From Alphaproteobacteria bacterium (GTDB lineage: Bacteria; Pseudomonadota; Alphaproteobacteria; Rhizobiales; Xanthobacteraceae): 15,458 bases of DNA. Location of the stretch: the NCBI GenBank assembly GCA_005883115.1, contig VAZQ01000037.1, forward strand, positions 1 through 15,458, written 5' to 3'. This document shows, piece after piece, positions 1-6,968 of the stretch (its first letter is position 1; every line of letters starts with the position of its first letter). The notes beneath the pieces were generated by a model that searched no databases, was not told the origin of the DNA, and was given only the letters and a program-made list of their open reading frames with translations. Both the position numbers and the translations under genes were made by a program.

Positions 1-279
1 CGGGCGAACTTCTTGGAAGAGACCTGTGGAAATAAGCGCCTTCACGCCTTCGTCGATTTGGAAGGCATCGAGCTGACCGTTTGGCCCGGGCCGGAAGTAC
101 GAGCGGATGGTGTCGGACTCGACCCGCTGGTTGCCCTGGACGATTATGGAACTGACGGTCGGCGCTTGGGCATAGGCAATCCGTGGCGTGAGCGACACCA
201 CGCCACCACTCAATAAACTGCCTCCGAGGATCAGGCAGGCAAGGCCAAGCCCTCGAATAAGCCACCTACGAAATTTCAT
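1..279 (-). CDS. bamA: Outer membrane protein assembly factor BamA, N-terminal part (truncated by window edge)
   Basis: BamA is the outer-membrane beta-barrel that inserts other barrel proteins. Only the first 93 codons are inside the window. The protein starts MKFRRWLIRG, followed by a hydrophobic stretch ending in AYAQA, which reads as a Sec signal peptide cleaved near residues 37-39. Next comes a POTRA-like strand and helix (VSSIIVQGNQRVESDTI, then a YFRPGPNG turn), the usual opening of POTRA domain 1. Position also supports the call: bamA normally follows rseP in the dxr-rseP-bamA order of proteobacteria. The ATG at 279 has only a G-rich stretch in front of it, not a clean Shine-Dalgarno. 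I chose it because the signal peptide begins there. The POTRA repeats and barrel lie outside the window. Confidence 0.9.
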   Translation of the reverse strand, partial: MKFRRWLIRGLGLACLILGGSLLSGGVVSLTPRIAYAQAPTVSSIIVQGNQRVESDTIRSYFRPGPNGQLDAFQIDEGVKALISTGLFQEVRP

Positions 280-308
280 CCCCCACGCGCCCTTTATCGT
301 CCCCTCTG

Positions 309-323
309 GGTACCTCCGGTACC
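309..323 (-). other. Small hairpin in the rseP-bamA gap
   Basis: Two copies of the self-complementary hexamer GGTACC (309-314 and 318-323) are separated by three bases, giving a 6-bp stem about 30 nt upstream of the bamA start. The gap as a whole (280-444, 165 nt) shows no promoter I can defend and no hairpin followed by a T-run. The role of this hairpin is unknown. Confidence 0.3.
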
Positions 324-444
324 GCACGAGAAAGGTCGTTCCCCAGAACGCCCGTACTACATCGCCGCCGCGGCTACAGACCCGCTGCGCAAGCGAGCAC
401 TTCCCACGTTAGTTCCCCTTTACCTCCGAAAAGTTGCGGCCTTC

Positions 445-1608
445 CTACGACGCCGTCCATTGCGCGGCGAGATGGAGGATGTCGTTATAGGTTGCGAAGA
501 TCATCAACATGACGACGATCGCAAGCCCGATCCGAAAGCCCACCTCCTGAGCGCGCTCTGACAGCGGTTTTCCCCTTACGGCTTCGATCCCATAAAACAG
601 CAGGTGGCCGCCATCGAGCAGCGGCACCGGAAATAGATTGAGCAAGCCGATCGAAACCGAGAGCACCGCCGCCAGGCTGAACAGCGACGGCAGTCCCTCG
701 CTTGCGACCTGCCCGGACACTTGGGCGATCCGAATTGGCCCGCCGAGTTGATCGGCCGCCTCGCGACCGGAAATGACCCCGCCGATATACGACAAGGTGC
801 GCTCGACGACGAACCATGTCCGTTGGGCGCCTAGCTCAAACGCTTTGAGCGGCCCGACCGGCTGAAAGTGGGTGTCATCCGGAGACGGCGACCTCGTGAT
901 GCCGAGAACGCCGATGCGATGCACGTTGCCGAAACGATCCTTGGATTCGCGGAGCGCGGGAACGGCCTTGAGAGTGACTCTGACGCCGCCGCGGTCGACT
1001 TCAAAGGTCAGCATCTCACCCGCGCTGGTGCTCACGACCTGCTGCATGTCGGGGAAACTCTCGATCGGGCGTCCGTCGATCGTCAGGACCAGATCGCCGG
1101 GCTTGAACCCGGCAATTTCCGCGGCGCTGCCGGGCTGGACTGCGTCTACGCGAGGCGACGTACTCGGCTTGCCAAACACCATGAATAGGGCGGCAAAAAT
1201 CACAATCGCGAGAAGGAAATTCGCGATCGGACCAGCGACTACAATCGCTGCCCTGGCTCTTACCCGCTGATGTATGAAGCTATGGCGGCGGTCCTCTTCG
1301 GTCATTGCGGCAAGCGCCGCCGGATCGGGAACACTTGCGGCGTTTTCGTCGCCGAAAAATTTCACATAGCCGCCCAGTGGGATAGCGGACACTTTCCAGC
1401 GGGTGCCATGGCGATCATTGAAGCCAAAAAGCTCGGGCCCGAAACCGATCGAAAAAACCAAGACGCGAACACCGCATCTGCGGGCAATCACGAAGTGGCC
1501 GAGTTCGTGGAAGAACACCACGAGCGTCAGGACGAACAGAAACGGAATCAGGTAGCCGAGCACGCCGCCCCCCAGCGCGTTGATTCCGGACAGAAAATCG
1601 AAATTCAT
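445..1608 (-). CDS. rseP: RseP/MmpA-type site-2 intramembrane zinc metalloprotease
   Basis: A polytopic inner-membrane protease that makes the second, intramembrane cut in regulated proteolysis. Its E. coli relative cleaves the anti-sigma factor RseA; the Caulobacter relative is called MmpA. From the ATG at 1608 the protein has 387 residues. The first membrane helix carries the zinc motif HELGH (34-38), followed by the GPIAN motif (126-130). A single PDZ domain spans about 152-220 (PGSAAEIAGFKPGDLVLTIDG core). The second active-site segment NLFPVPLLDGGH (324-335) supplies the third metal ligand, and a last helix runs about 358-374. The frame stays open to a TTG at 1653, but the extra 15 residues are polar and unlike the family; the ATG has GACGAGAA in front. 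It lies 48 nt after dxr and precedes bamA. The substrate here is not known. Confidence 0.95.
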   Translation of the reverse strand: MNFDFLSGINALGGGVLGYLIPFLFVLTLVVFFHELGHFVIARRCGVRVLVFSIGFGPELFGFNDRHGTRWKVSAIPLGGYVKFFGDENAASVPDPAALAAMTEEDRRHSFIHQRVRARAAIVVAGPIANFLLAIVIFAALFMVFGKPSTSPRVDAVQPGSAAEIAGFKPGDLVLTIDGRPIESFPDMQQVVSTSAGEMLTFEVDRGGVRVTLKAVPALRESKDRFGNVHRIGVLGITRSPSPDDTHFQPVGPLKAFELGAQRTWFVVERTLSYIGGVISGREAADQLGGPIRIAQVSGQVASEGLPSLFSLAAVLSVSIGLLNLFPVPLLDGGHLLFYGIEAVRGKPLSERAQEVGFRIGLAIVVMLMIFATYNDILHLAAQWTAS

Positions 1609-1656
1609 CAGTTCTCGTCCCCGCCCGTCCCGACCCAGATCTGCGAACACCAAGCT

Positions 1657-2880
1657 CTACGGTGCCTTTGCGGCAATTTCGGGCAAAAGCCCGCGTGCCA
1701 ACAATCTCGTATTATGGTCAATAGATAGTGCTTCGTCGACGCTTTCGGGCTCTCCAGTCCAATTTCGGGATGTTGCCGCCTCAAGCGCCGCCTCCACGAG
1801 GGCAGATATCCCGCCAAAACTCAGCCGTCGGGCGAGAAATTCGCTCACCGCAACCTCATTGGCGGCGTTGAGGACGGTGGGCGCCGCTCCACCCGCCTCG
1901 AGCGCGTGCCGTGCAAGGGTCAAGGCCGGAAAACGCGCAAAATCAGGCTCCTCGAAGGTCAAAGTCGCGGCGCGGGCGAGGTCCAGCCGGGGGGCGGGTC
2001 CTACGATTCGCTCCGGCCAAGCAAGGCAATAGGCAATTGGGATGCGCATGTCCGGGCTCCCCAGCTGAGCAATCAGGGAGCCGTCGCAAAACTCGACCAG
2101 ACTGTGCACGATCGACTGGGGGTGGACGAGCACGTCAATCTGCTCAGGTCGGAGCGCGAAGAGATGATGCGCTTCAATGAGTTCCAGCCCTTTATTCATC
2201 AAGGTTGCCGAATCGATGGTCACCTTCGCACCCATCGACCAGTTGGGATGCTTGAGCGCTTGCTCCACCGTCGCCATCCTTACGGCGGCTGCGGGGGTGG
2301 TGCGGAATGGCCCCCCCGACGCGGTGAGGATCACTCGGCGGACATCCTCTCGCCGGCTTCCGCTCATCGCCTGAAAGAGCGCGTTATGCTCCGAGTCCAC
2401 GGGGAGCACCGTGGCGCCGGCTGCCGCCGCTCGGCGCATGAAGAGCCCGCCAGCGCAGACCAGAGTTTCCTTGTTGGCGAGCGCGACAATCGCGCCACGC
2501 TCGGCTGCCGCCAGCGTCGGCTTGAGTCCGGCCGCGCCGGTAATTGCGCCGATAACCCATTCTGCCGGTCGCTCGGCCGCCTCCATCAAACCGCTTTCGC
2601 CCGCCGCCACCTTGATCCCTGTTCCGGAGAGGGCGTTCTTGAGATCGCCATACGCGACGGGGTCGCCGATCGCGGCAAAACGCGCATCGAGCTCGCGCGC
2701 CGCCGCGGCGAGCGCGGCGGCGTTCTTGTTGGCGCTGACTGCCTCGACGCGAAAACGTTTGCGCTCGCGCTTGAGCAGGTCGATCGTGCTCGCGCCGATC
2801 GAGCCGGTGGCCCCCAGCAGCGTCACCGTGCGCTCCGCCGGCGCCCGATCCAATGCAGCGCGCAAAATGTCGGCCATCAT
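1657..2880 (-). CDS. dxr: 1-deoxy-D-xylulose 5-phosphate reductoisomerase
   Basis: Cytoplasmic enzyme of the MEP isoprenoid pathway: it converts 1-deoxy-D-xylulose 5-phosphate to 2-C-methyl-D-erythritol 4-phosphate with NADPH and a divalent metal. It has 407 residues, a normal length. Visible motifs are the NADPH-binding GATGSIG (23-29), LANKETL (134-140), the metal-binding VDSEHNALFQ (161-170), LTASGGPFR (185-193), the substrate region HPNWSMGAKVTIDSATLMNK (211-230) running into GLELIEAHHLF, and VHPQSIVHS (252-260). The frame is open further upstream to 3195, inside cdsA, but homology begins at MMADIL. The cdsA stop and this ATG share one base (TGATG at 2882-2878), a standard translational-coupling arrangement. 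Its product ultimately feeds UppS, encoded two genes upstream. Confidence 0.97.
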   Translation of the reverse strand: MMADILRAALDRAPAERTVTLLGATGSIGASTIDLLKRERKRFRVEAVSANKNAAALAAAARELDARFAAIGDPVAYGDLKNALSGTGIKVAAGESGLMEAAERPAEWVIGAITGAAGLKPTLAAAERGAIVALANKETLVCAGGLFMRRAAAAGATVLPVDSEHNALFQAMSGSRREDVRRVILTASGGPFRTTPAAAVRMATVEQALKHPNWSMGAKVTIDSATLMNKGLELIEAHHLFALRPEQIDVLVHPQSIVHSLVEFCDGSLIAQLGSPDMRIPIAYCLAWPERIVGPAPRLDLARAATLTFEEPDFARFPALTLARHALEAGGAAPTVLNAANEVAVSEFLARRLSFGGISALVEAALEAATSRNWTGEPESVDEALSIDHNTRLLARGLLPEIAAKAP

Positions 2881-3731
2881 CACCAGACCAAAAGGCCGCG
2901 GCCGGGCGCCTCGAAACCTCCGCGCAGGAACCCGATCAGCGCAGCAGCGGCGCTGGCGGTTACGAAGCCGTCCAGCCGATCCATTAACCCGCCGTGCCCA
3001 GGGATGAGATGGCTCGAATCCTTGGCACTGAATCGACGCTTGAGGAAGGACTCGAACAGGTCTCCAGCCTGCGCGACGACCGACAAGGCGAGCGCAACCA
3101 TAGCGAGGGTGAAGACTGCGCTCAGTGCAGCCAGTTTTGCGATGGCGACAGCGACGAGGATGGCCCCCAGCAAACCTCCAACGGCTCCCGCCCAAGTCTT
3201 ATTGGGGCTCACTTGCGGCACAAGCTTGGGGCCTCCGAGCGCGCGGCCGGCGAAATAGGCGCCGATATCGGTCATCCACACGATCGCAAACAAAAAGAGC
3301 AGGGCGAGGAAGCCGTCCTGTTCGTCGGTGCGCAGCACCATCGGCGCTACCGCCAGCGCGCCCGCATAGGGGACGGCGCCGGCGATCCAGGCGCGCTGTT
3401 GCGCGAGCGTGAGCGCCGCAGCCCCCAGCGCGCCCATCGCCAACACGACGACTGCCGCCCACGCATGTCCCATGCCCGCCAGAGCAACGGCAAGAGCAAG
3501 CGCCGCCCCGCCAGTCAACAGCATGAAACGTTCCTCGCTCGGCGCCACCAGCGAGATCCATTCCCATAGCACGCCGAGCGCTGCTGCGCCCCAGAACAGG
3601 GCAAATGGCCAGCCCCCCAGATAGGCGGTTCCGATCGCGAGCGGCACGAGGACTAATGCCGAGCAGACGCGCAGCATCAGCTCGCTGCTGCGAAGGGCGC
3701 GGGCGCGTAAGGGACGGTTCGCGGCGGTCAC
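2880..3731 (-). CDS. cdsA: Phosphatidate cytidylyltransferase (CDP-diacylglycerol synthase)
   Basis: Integral inner-membrane enzyme that makes CDP-diacylglycerol from phosphatidic acid and CTP, the branch point to all major phospholipids. The 283-residue protein is mostly hydrophobic helices with short polar loops. It carries DIGAYFAGR (155-163), SPNKTWAG (175-182) and the full CdsA signature from SFLKR (228) through AKD (236-238) to the HGG-x-x-DRLD end (about 246-254). The chosen start is a GTG at 3731, 3 nt after the uppS stop. An ATG at 3677 (residue 19, just before the first membrane helix) is a real alternative, and neither has a strong Shine-Dalgarno. The gene ends by sharing one base with dxr. 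Confidence 0.94.
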   Translation of the reverse strand: MTAANRPLRARALRSSELMLRVCSALVLVPLAIGTAYLGGWPFALFWGAAALGVLWEWISLVAPSEERFMLLTGGAALALAVALAGMGHAWAAVVVLAMGALGAAALTLAQQRAWIAGAVPYAGALAVAPMVLRTDEQDGFLALLFLFAIVWMTDIGAYFAGRALGGPKLVPQVSPNKTWAGAVGGLLGAILVAVAIAKLAALSAVFTLAMVALALSVVAQAGDLFESFLKRRFSAKDSSHLIPGHGGLMDRLDGFVTASAAAALIGFLRGGFEAPGRGLLVW

Positions 3732-3734
3732 GGA

Positions 3735-4490
3735 TTACGACCCGGTGCGCGCCACGAGACCGCCAAAGCGACGTTCGCGTCGGCGATACTCGATGATTGC
3801 GCTTTCCAGCGCAGCGCGATCGAAATCCGGCCAATAGGTCGGCACGAATACGAGCTCGCTGTAAGCCGCCTGCCACAGGAGGAAATTGGAGAGCCGTTGC
3901 TCGCCACTGGTGCGGATGATGAGATCGGGATCGGGCAGGTCCGGTGCATCGAGATAACTTGCGAGCGTGTCGGCGGTTATCGCATCGATCGACAAATCAC
4001 CGGCCGCGACCGCGGCGGCGATACGCCGCGTCGCCCGTGCAATTTCCTGTCTGGCGCCGTAGTTGAACGCGACGACCAGGACGAGCCTGTTATTCTCCCT
4101 CGTCAACTCCTCGGCTTCCTCGAGCAGCCGCCGGATGTCAGGATCGAGATCCTCTCGCTCACCGATGATGCGAACGCGCACGCCACGGCGATGCAGATCC
4201 GCGAGATCATGACGAATGAAGCGGCGCAACAGCCCCATCAGCTCGCGAATTTCGGCAGCCGGTCGCGACCAATTCTCGGCACTGAAGGAAAAAATCGTCA
4301 GAAAACCAATTCCGAGATCGCCGGCGGCACGCACCGTGCGTCGCAGCGCTTCGACGCCACGGCGATGGCCTTCCCCCCGCGGCAGGCCGCGCGCCGCTGC
4401 CCAGCGGCCGTTCCCGTCCATGATGATGGCAATGTGCCGCGGCACGGCGAAATCGCCGATCTCAGTGTGCAGCGGCTCGCTCTTCGCCAT
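3735..4490 (-). CDS. uppS: Isoprenyl transferase (undecaprenyl diphosphate synthase)
   Basis: cis-prenyltransferase that extends farnesyl diphosphate with isopentenyl diphosphate to the C55 carrier used for peptidoglycan and polysaccharide export. From the ATG at 4490 it has 251 residues. Motifs in order: MDGNGRW (24-30) with the catalytic Asp25, GHRRG (41-45), FSFSAENW (67-74) and RTSGEQRLSNFLLWQ (193-207), all standard for cis-prenyltransferases. Two starts are possible. The ATG at 4490 has GGAG just upstream (TTGGAGCGG). A GTG at 4505 would overlap the frr stop (GTGA) and add MRLER. I prefer the ATG, although the overlap would suit coupling. Chain length is inferred from the family and position, not seen directly. 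Confidence 0.95.
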   Translation of the reverse strand: MAKSEPLHTEIGDFAVPRHIAIIMDGNGRWAAARGLPRGEGHRRGVEALRRTVRAAGDLGIGFLTIFSFSAENWSRPAAEIRELMGLLRRFIRHDLADLHRRGVRVRIIGEREDLDPDIRRLLEEAEELTRENNRLVLVVAFNYGARQEIARATRRIAAAVAAGDLSIDAITADTLASYLDAPDLPDPDLIIRTSGEQRLSNFLLWQAAYSELVFVPTYWPDFDRAALESAIIEYRRRERRFGGLVARTGS

Positions 4491-4501
4491 CCGCTCCAAC
4501 C

Positions 4502-5065
4502 TCACACCGTGAGGATTTCCTTTTCCTTATTCGCCAACATCCTATCAATCTCGGCGATCACTTCGTCCGTCGCTTTCTGTACTTGCTCGGACGAGCGCTT
4601 GCCGTCGTCTTCGCTAATCTTGTGATCCTTTTCGAGCCTCTTGAGCACGTCAAGGCCGTCGCGCCGCACATGCCGCACCGCCACCCGTGCCGCCTCCGTG
4701 TATTTGTGTGCAACTTTGACCAGTTCCTTGCGCCGTTCTTCGTTGAGTTCGGGAATGCGCAACCGCAGCACTTGGCCTTCGGTCGAAGGAGTGAGACCGA
4801 GATTGGACGCGGCGATTGCCTTTTCGACCGCATGCACCATCGATTTGTCCCAGACCTGCACGGAAATGAGCCGTGGTTCGGGCACGCTCACGGTAGCGAC
4901 CTGGTTGAGCGGCATGTGTGTGCCATAAGCTTCGACCTGTACTGGTTCGAGCAGGCTCGCCGATGCCCGGCCAGTACGCAGGCCGCCCAGCTCCTGCTTC
5001 AACAACTGGATCGCACCTTGCATGCGGCGCCTGAGCTCGTTGATGTCGTGCGTCGGGTTTGCCAT
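4502..5065 (-). CDS. frr: Ribosome recycling factor
   Basis: RRF splits the post-termination ribosome together with EF-G. The 187-residue length is normal for the family (about 185). The protein is a charged, helical two-domain type: helix 1 MANPTHDINELRRRMQGAI, the conserved ELGGLRTGRAS, then the hinge and beta domain (GTHMPLNQVATVSVPEPRL), and the C-terminal helices with PELNEERRKELVK and a final EKEILTV. The ATG at 5065 is set by GAGGA six bases upstream and by the family N-terminus. The same frame is open to 5236, but that part is inside pyrH and has no family similarity. pyrH ends 64 nt upstream, and its stop nearly abuts uppS. Confidence 0.97.
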   Translation of the reverse strand: MANPTHDINELRRRMQGAIQLLKQELGGLRTGRASASLLEPVQVEAYGTHMPLNQVATVSVPEPRLISVQVWDKSMVHAVEKAIAASNLGLTPSTEGQVLRLRIPELNEERRKELVKVAHKYTEAARVAVRHVRRDGLDVLKRLEKDHKISEDDGKRSSEQVQKATDEVIAEIDRMLANKEKEILTV

Positions 5066-5129
5066 GGCGTTCCTCGAACAAGATGGTCGATCCTGACTGA
5101 CTTTTGTCGCGCGAGGCGGTGGCCGGCAC

Positions 5130-5846
5130 TCAATTGCCGACGACGGTGGTGCGCCCCTCTCCGCGCAGCACCGCCGCGATCGCTCCCTTTTCGCGGATCG
5201 AGAACACGATGATAGGCATACGATTTTCCCGAGCAAGCGCGAAGGCGGTGCTATCCATTACTTTCAGCTTGCGTTCCAGCGCCTCCTGATGGGTCAGGCG
5301 GTCATAGCGTTTGGCATTGCTATCGTGCTTCGGGTCGGCGCTATAGACGCCGTCGACATCGGTGGCTTTCAGCACCGCCTCGGCACCGAGCTCGGCTGCC
5401 CGCAGCACGGCAGTAGTGTCCGTGGTGAAGAACGGATTGCCGGTTCCCCCTGCCAGCAGCACCACCCGCCCCTGCTCGATGTGGCGCAAGGCGCGGCGCC
5501 GTTCGTAGCTCTCGCAGATTTGCGGCATGCCCAGCGCCGACATGGTACGAGCTGTCAAGCCGGCTTTTTCCATCGCGCTCTCGAGCGCGAGCGCGTTCAT
5601 CACGGTGGCGAGCATTCCCATCAGGTCGCCAGTTACACGGGGTATACCTTTTTCGGAGACGTTCACTCCGCGAAAGATATTACCGCCGCCGACGACGACC
5701 GCGATCTCCACACCAAGCTCCCGAGAAGCAAGGAGATCGGCCGCAATGCGTTCGAGCGTCGGCTGATGGATGCCGAACCGGTCGGGACCCATGAGAGCCT
5801 CGCCGGAGACCTTCGCCACAACGCGCCGGTAGACGGGTTTCGTCAT
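5130..5846 (-). CDS. pyrH: UMP kinase
   Basis: Cytoplasmic hexameric bacterial-type UMP kinase of the amino-acid-kinase fold, making UDP from UMP and ATP for pyrimidine nucleotides. It has 238 residues. Motifs are KVSGEAL (12-18), VVGGGNIFRG (51-60), GGTGNPFFTTDT (133-144, UMP-binding), KATDVDGVYSADP (160-172, nucleotide-binding) and MDSTAF (197-202). The ATG at 5846 fits the family start (MTKPVYRRVVAKVSGEAL), but no clear Shine-Dalgarno precedes it: the bases just before are GAAAGTTTTAA. They follow immediately after a strong GC-rich hairpin in the tsf-pyrH gap, so pyrH expression may be limited or adjusted there. Confidence 0.97.
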   Translation of the reverse strand: MTKPVYRRVVAKVSGEALMGPDRFGIHQPTLERIAADLLASRELGVEIAVVVGGGNIFRGVNVSEKGIPRVTGDLMGMLATVMNALALESAMEKAGLTARTMSALGMPQICESYERRRALRHIEQGRVVLLAGGTGNPFFTTDTTAVLRAAELGAEAVLKATDVDGVYSADPKHDSNAKRYDRLTHQEALERKLKVMDSTAFALARENRMPIIVFSIREKGAIAAVLRGEGRTTVVGN

Positions 5847-5856
5847 TTAAAACTTT

Positions 5857-5885
5857 CGCGCGCTTGCGGCGGCGCAAGCGGCGCG
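5857..5885 (-). terminator. Strong hairpin in the tsf-pyrH gap, terminator- or attenuator-like
   Basis: A perfect 8-bp stem (5861-5868 with 5873-5880, CGCTTGCG against CGCAAGCG) closes a 4-base loop. After a one-base bulge at 5881 it extends by four more pairs (5857-5860 with 5882-5885). On the transcribed strand it is followed by GAAAGTTTTAAATG, so the weak T-run ends at the pyrH start codon. It could be a leaky intrinsic terminator, an attenuator, an mRNA processing or stabilising stem, or a block to ribosome entry. Confidence 0.55.
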
Positions 5886-5911
5886 GCACGGGTAGCGCAT
5901 AGCCGGCACCC

Positions 5912-6835
5912 TCAGCTCGATGTCACGAGCGCCGCGACCTCACCACCGAAATCGCTGTTGGGACGGTCAATGCCCTCGCCGAGGGCATAACGTATAAATC
6001 CCGTCACCTTGATCGGAGCACCCAGCTTGCCCTCGGAATCTTTCATTGCCTGGGAAACGGTTTTGTCAGGATCGTGGATGTAGGCCTGATCGACCAGGCA
6101 TACCTCTTTGTAGAAAGTCTTGAGCCCCGATTCGACGATCTTGTCGATCACATTGGGGGGCTTTCCCTGGGATCGGTACTTGTCGGCAAGTACTTCCCTC
6201 TCGCGCCGGACCAGGTCCGGGTCGAGGCCGGAAGCCTCGATCGCTTGGGGATTGGAGGCAGCCACGTGCATCGCAAGCATGCGGCCGAAGCGCTTGAGCT
6301 CCTCACCCTTGCCAGTCGATTGCAGCGCCACGAGTACGCCGATCTTTCCGAGGCCTTGCTCGACCGAATTGTGCACATAGCTGCCAATCACGCCGTTTGC
6401 GACCGACAACGAGGATGCTCGTCGTAGCGACATGTTCTCGCCGATCTTGGCGATCGTGTCGGCAATCGCCTCAGCCAGCGTGATGTCGCCGACTTTCGCC
6501 GCCTTGATCTTCTCCACGTCGGGCCCAACGGCGAGCGCGACATTCGCGATCATCTTCACCAGACCTTGGAACAGATCGTTACGCGCCACAAAATCGGTCT
6601 CGGAGTTGACCTCGACCACCACGCCCTTGGAGTCTTCCATGGCCACGCCGATCAGCCCTTCGGCCGCAATACGGCCGGCCTTTTTGGCAGCCTTGGCGAG
6701 TCCGCGTTTGCGCAACAGATCAACAGCCTGCTCGATCGCGCCCGCGGTCTCCTGCAACGCGGCCTTGCAATCCATCATGCCTGCGCCCGTGCGTTCGCGC
6801 AGCTCCTTCACCATTTGCGCCGTGATGTTGGCCAT
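5912..6835 (-). CDS. tsf: Elongation factor Ts
   Basis: EF-Ts is the nucleotide-exchange factor that reloads EF-Tu with GTP. It has 307 residues from the ATG at 6835. The N-terminal UBA-like domain (about 1-55) has VKELRERTGAGMMDCKAAL, and the EF-Tu-contacting TDFVARN motif is at 80-86, followed by the two-subdomain core. The start is supported by TAGAGGGA five bases upstream; a longer reading from 6853 would add MDRGIH and lose the ribosome-binding site. It follows rpsB by 133 nt, the usual rpsB-tsf pairing, with a terminator-like hairpin in the gap. pyrH begins 65 nt downstream. Confidence 0.97.
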   Translation of the reverse strand: MANITAQMVKELRERTGAGMMDCKAALQETAGAIEQAVDLLRKRGLAKAAKKAGRIAAEGLIGVAMEDSKGVVVEVNSETDFVARNDLFQGLVKMIANVALAVGPDVEKIKAAKVGDITLAEAIADTIAKIGENMSLRRASSLSVANGVIGSYVHNSVEQGLGKIGVLVALQSTGKGEELKRFGRMLAMHVAASNPQAIEASGLDPDLVRREREVLADKYRSQGKPPNVIDKIVESGLKTFYKEVCLVDQAYIHDPDKTVSQAMKDSEGKLGAPIKVTGFIRYALGEGIDRPNSDFGGEVAALVTSS

Positions 6836-6942
6836 ATGTATCCCTCTATCCACTCCACTTTCGTCATCGCAAAGTGTGTTTCGCTAGGCGCAACTCGCAA
6901 TATACCCGAGGTTCACCGCCATGCGGGTCGTGGCGCAATAAA

Positions 6943-6957
6943 GACCGGATGCCGATC
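6943..6957 (-). terminator. Terminator-like hairpin in the rpsB-tsf gap
   Basis: Eleven bases after the rpsB stop, a 6-bp stem (GATCGG against CCGGTC, one G-U pair) with a 3-base loop is followed on the transcribed strand by TTTATT. A second, weaker 5-bp stem (6917-6921 with 6931-6935) lies just beyond. The arrangement fits a partial terminator that would make tsf expression lower than rpsB. It is short, so readthrough is expected. I found no convincing separate tsf promoter in the gap. Confidence 0.4.
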
Positions 6958-6968
6958 GCAGCGCCGTG

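Noticed and set aside
280..444. Possible separate bamA promoter
   Set aside because: I found no -35/-10 pair with acceptable spacing, and no sigma-E-like motif I could defend.
1609..1653. Upstream TTG start for rseP
   Set aside because: It adds 15 polar residues absent from the family. The ATG at 1608 begins the expected N-terminus and has purine-rich bases in front.
1906..3258. Long plus-strand open frame of 450 codons opposite dxr and cdsA
   Set aside because: It is antisense to two clear enzymes, has no recognisable domain, and is rich in Arg, Gly and Ala as expected of a GC-rich shadow frame.
3677..3731. Shorter cdsA from the ATG at 3677
   Set aside because: Not excluded, but the GTG at 3731 gives the usual close spacing to uppS and an ordinary polar N-terminal tail; kept as the alternative.
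5066..5236. Longer frr reading from 5236
   Set aside because: The added part lies inside pyrH and has no similarity to ribosome recycling factor. The ATG at 5065 has GAGGA at good spacing.
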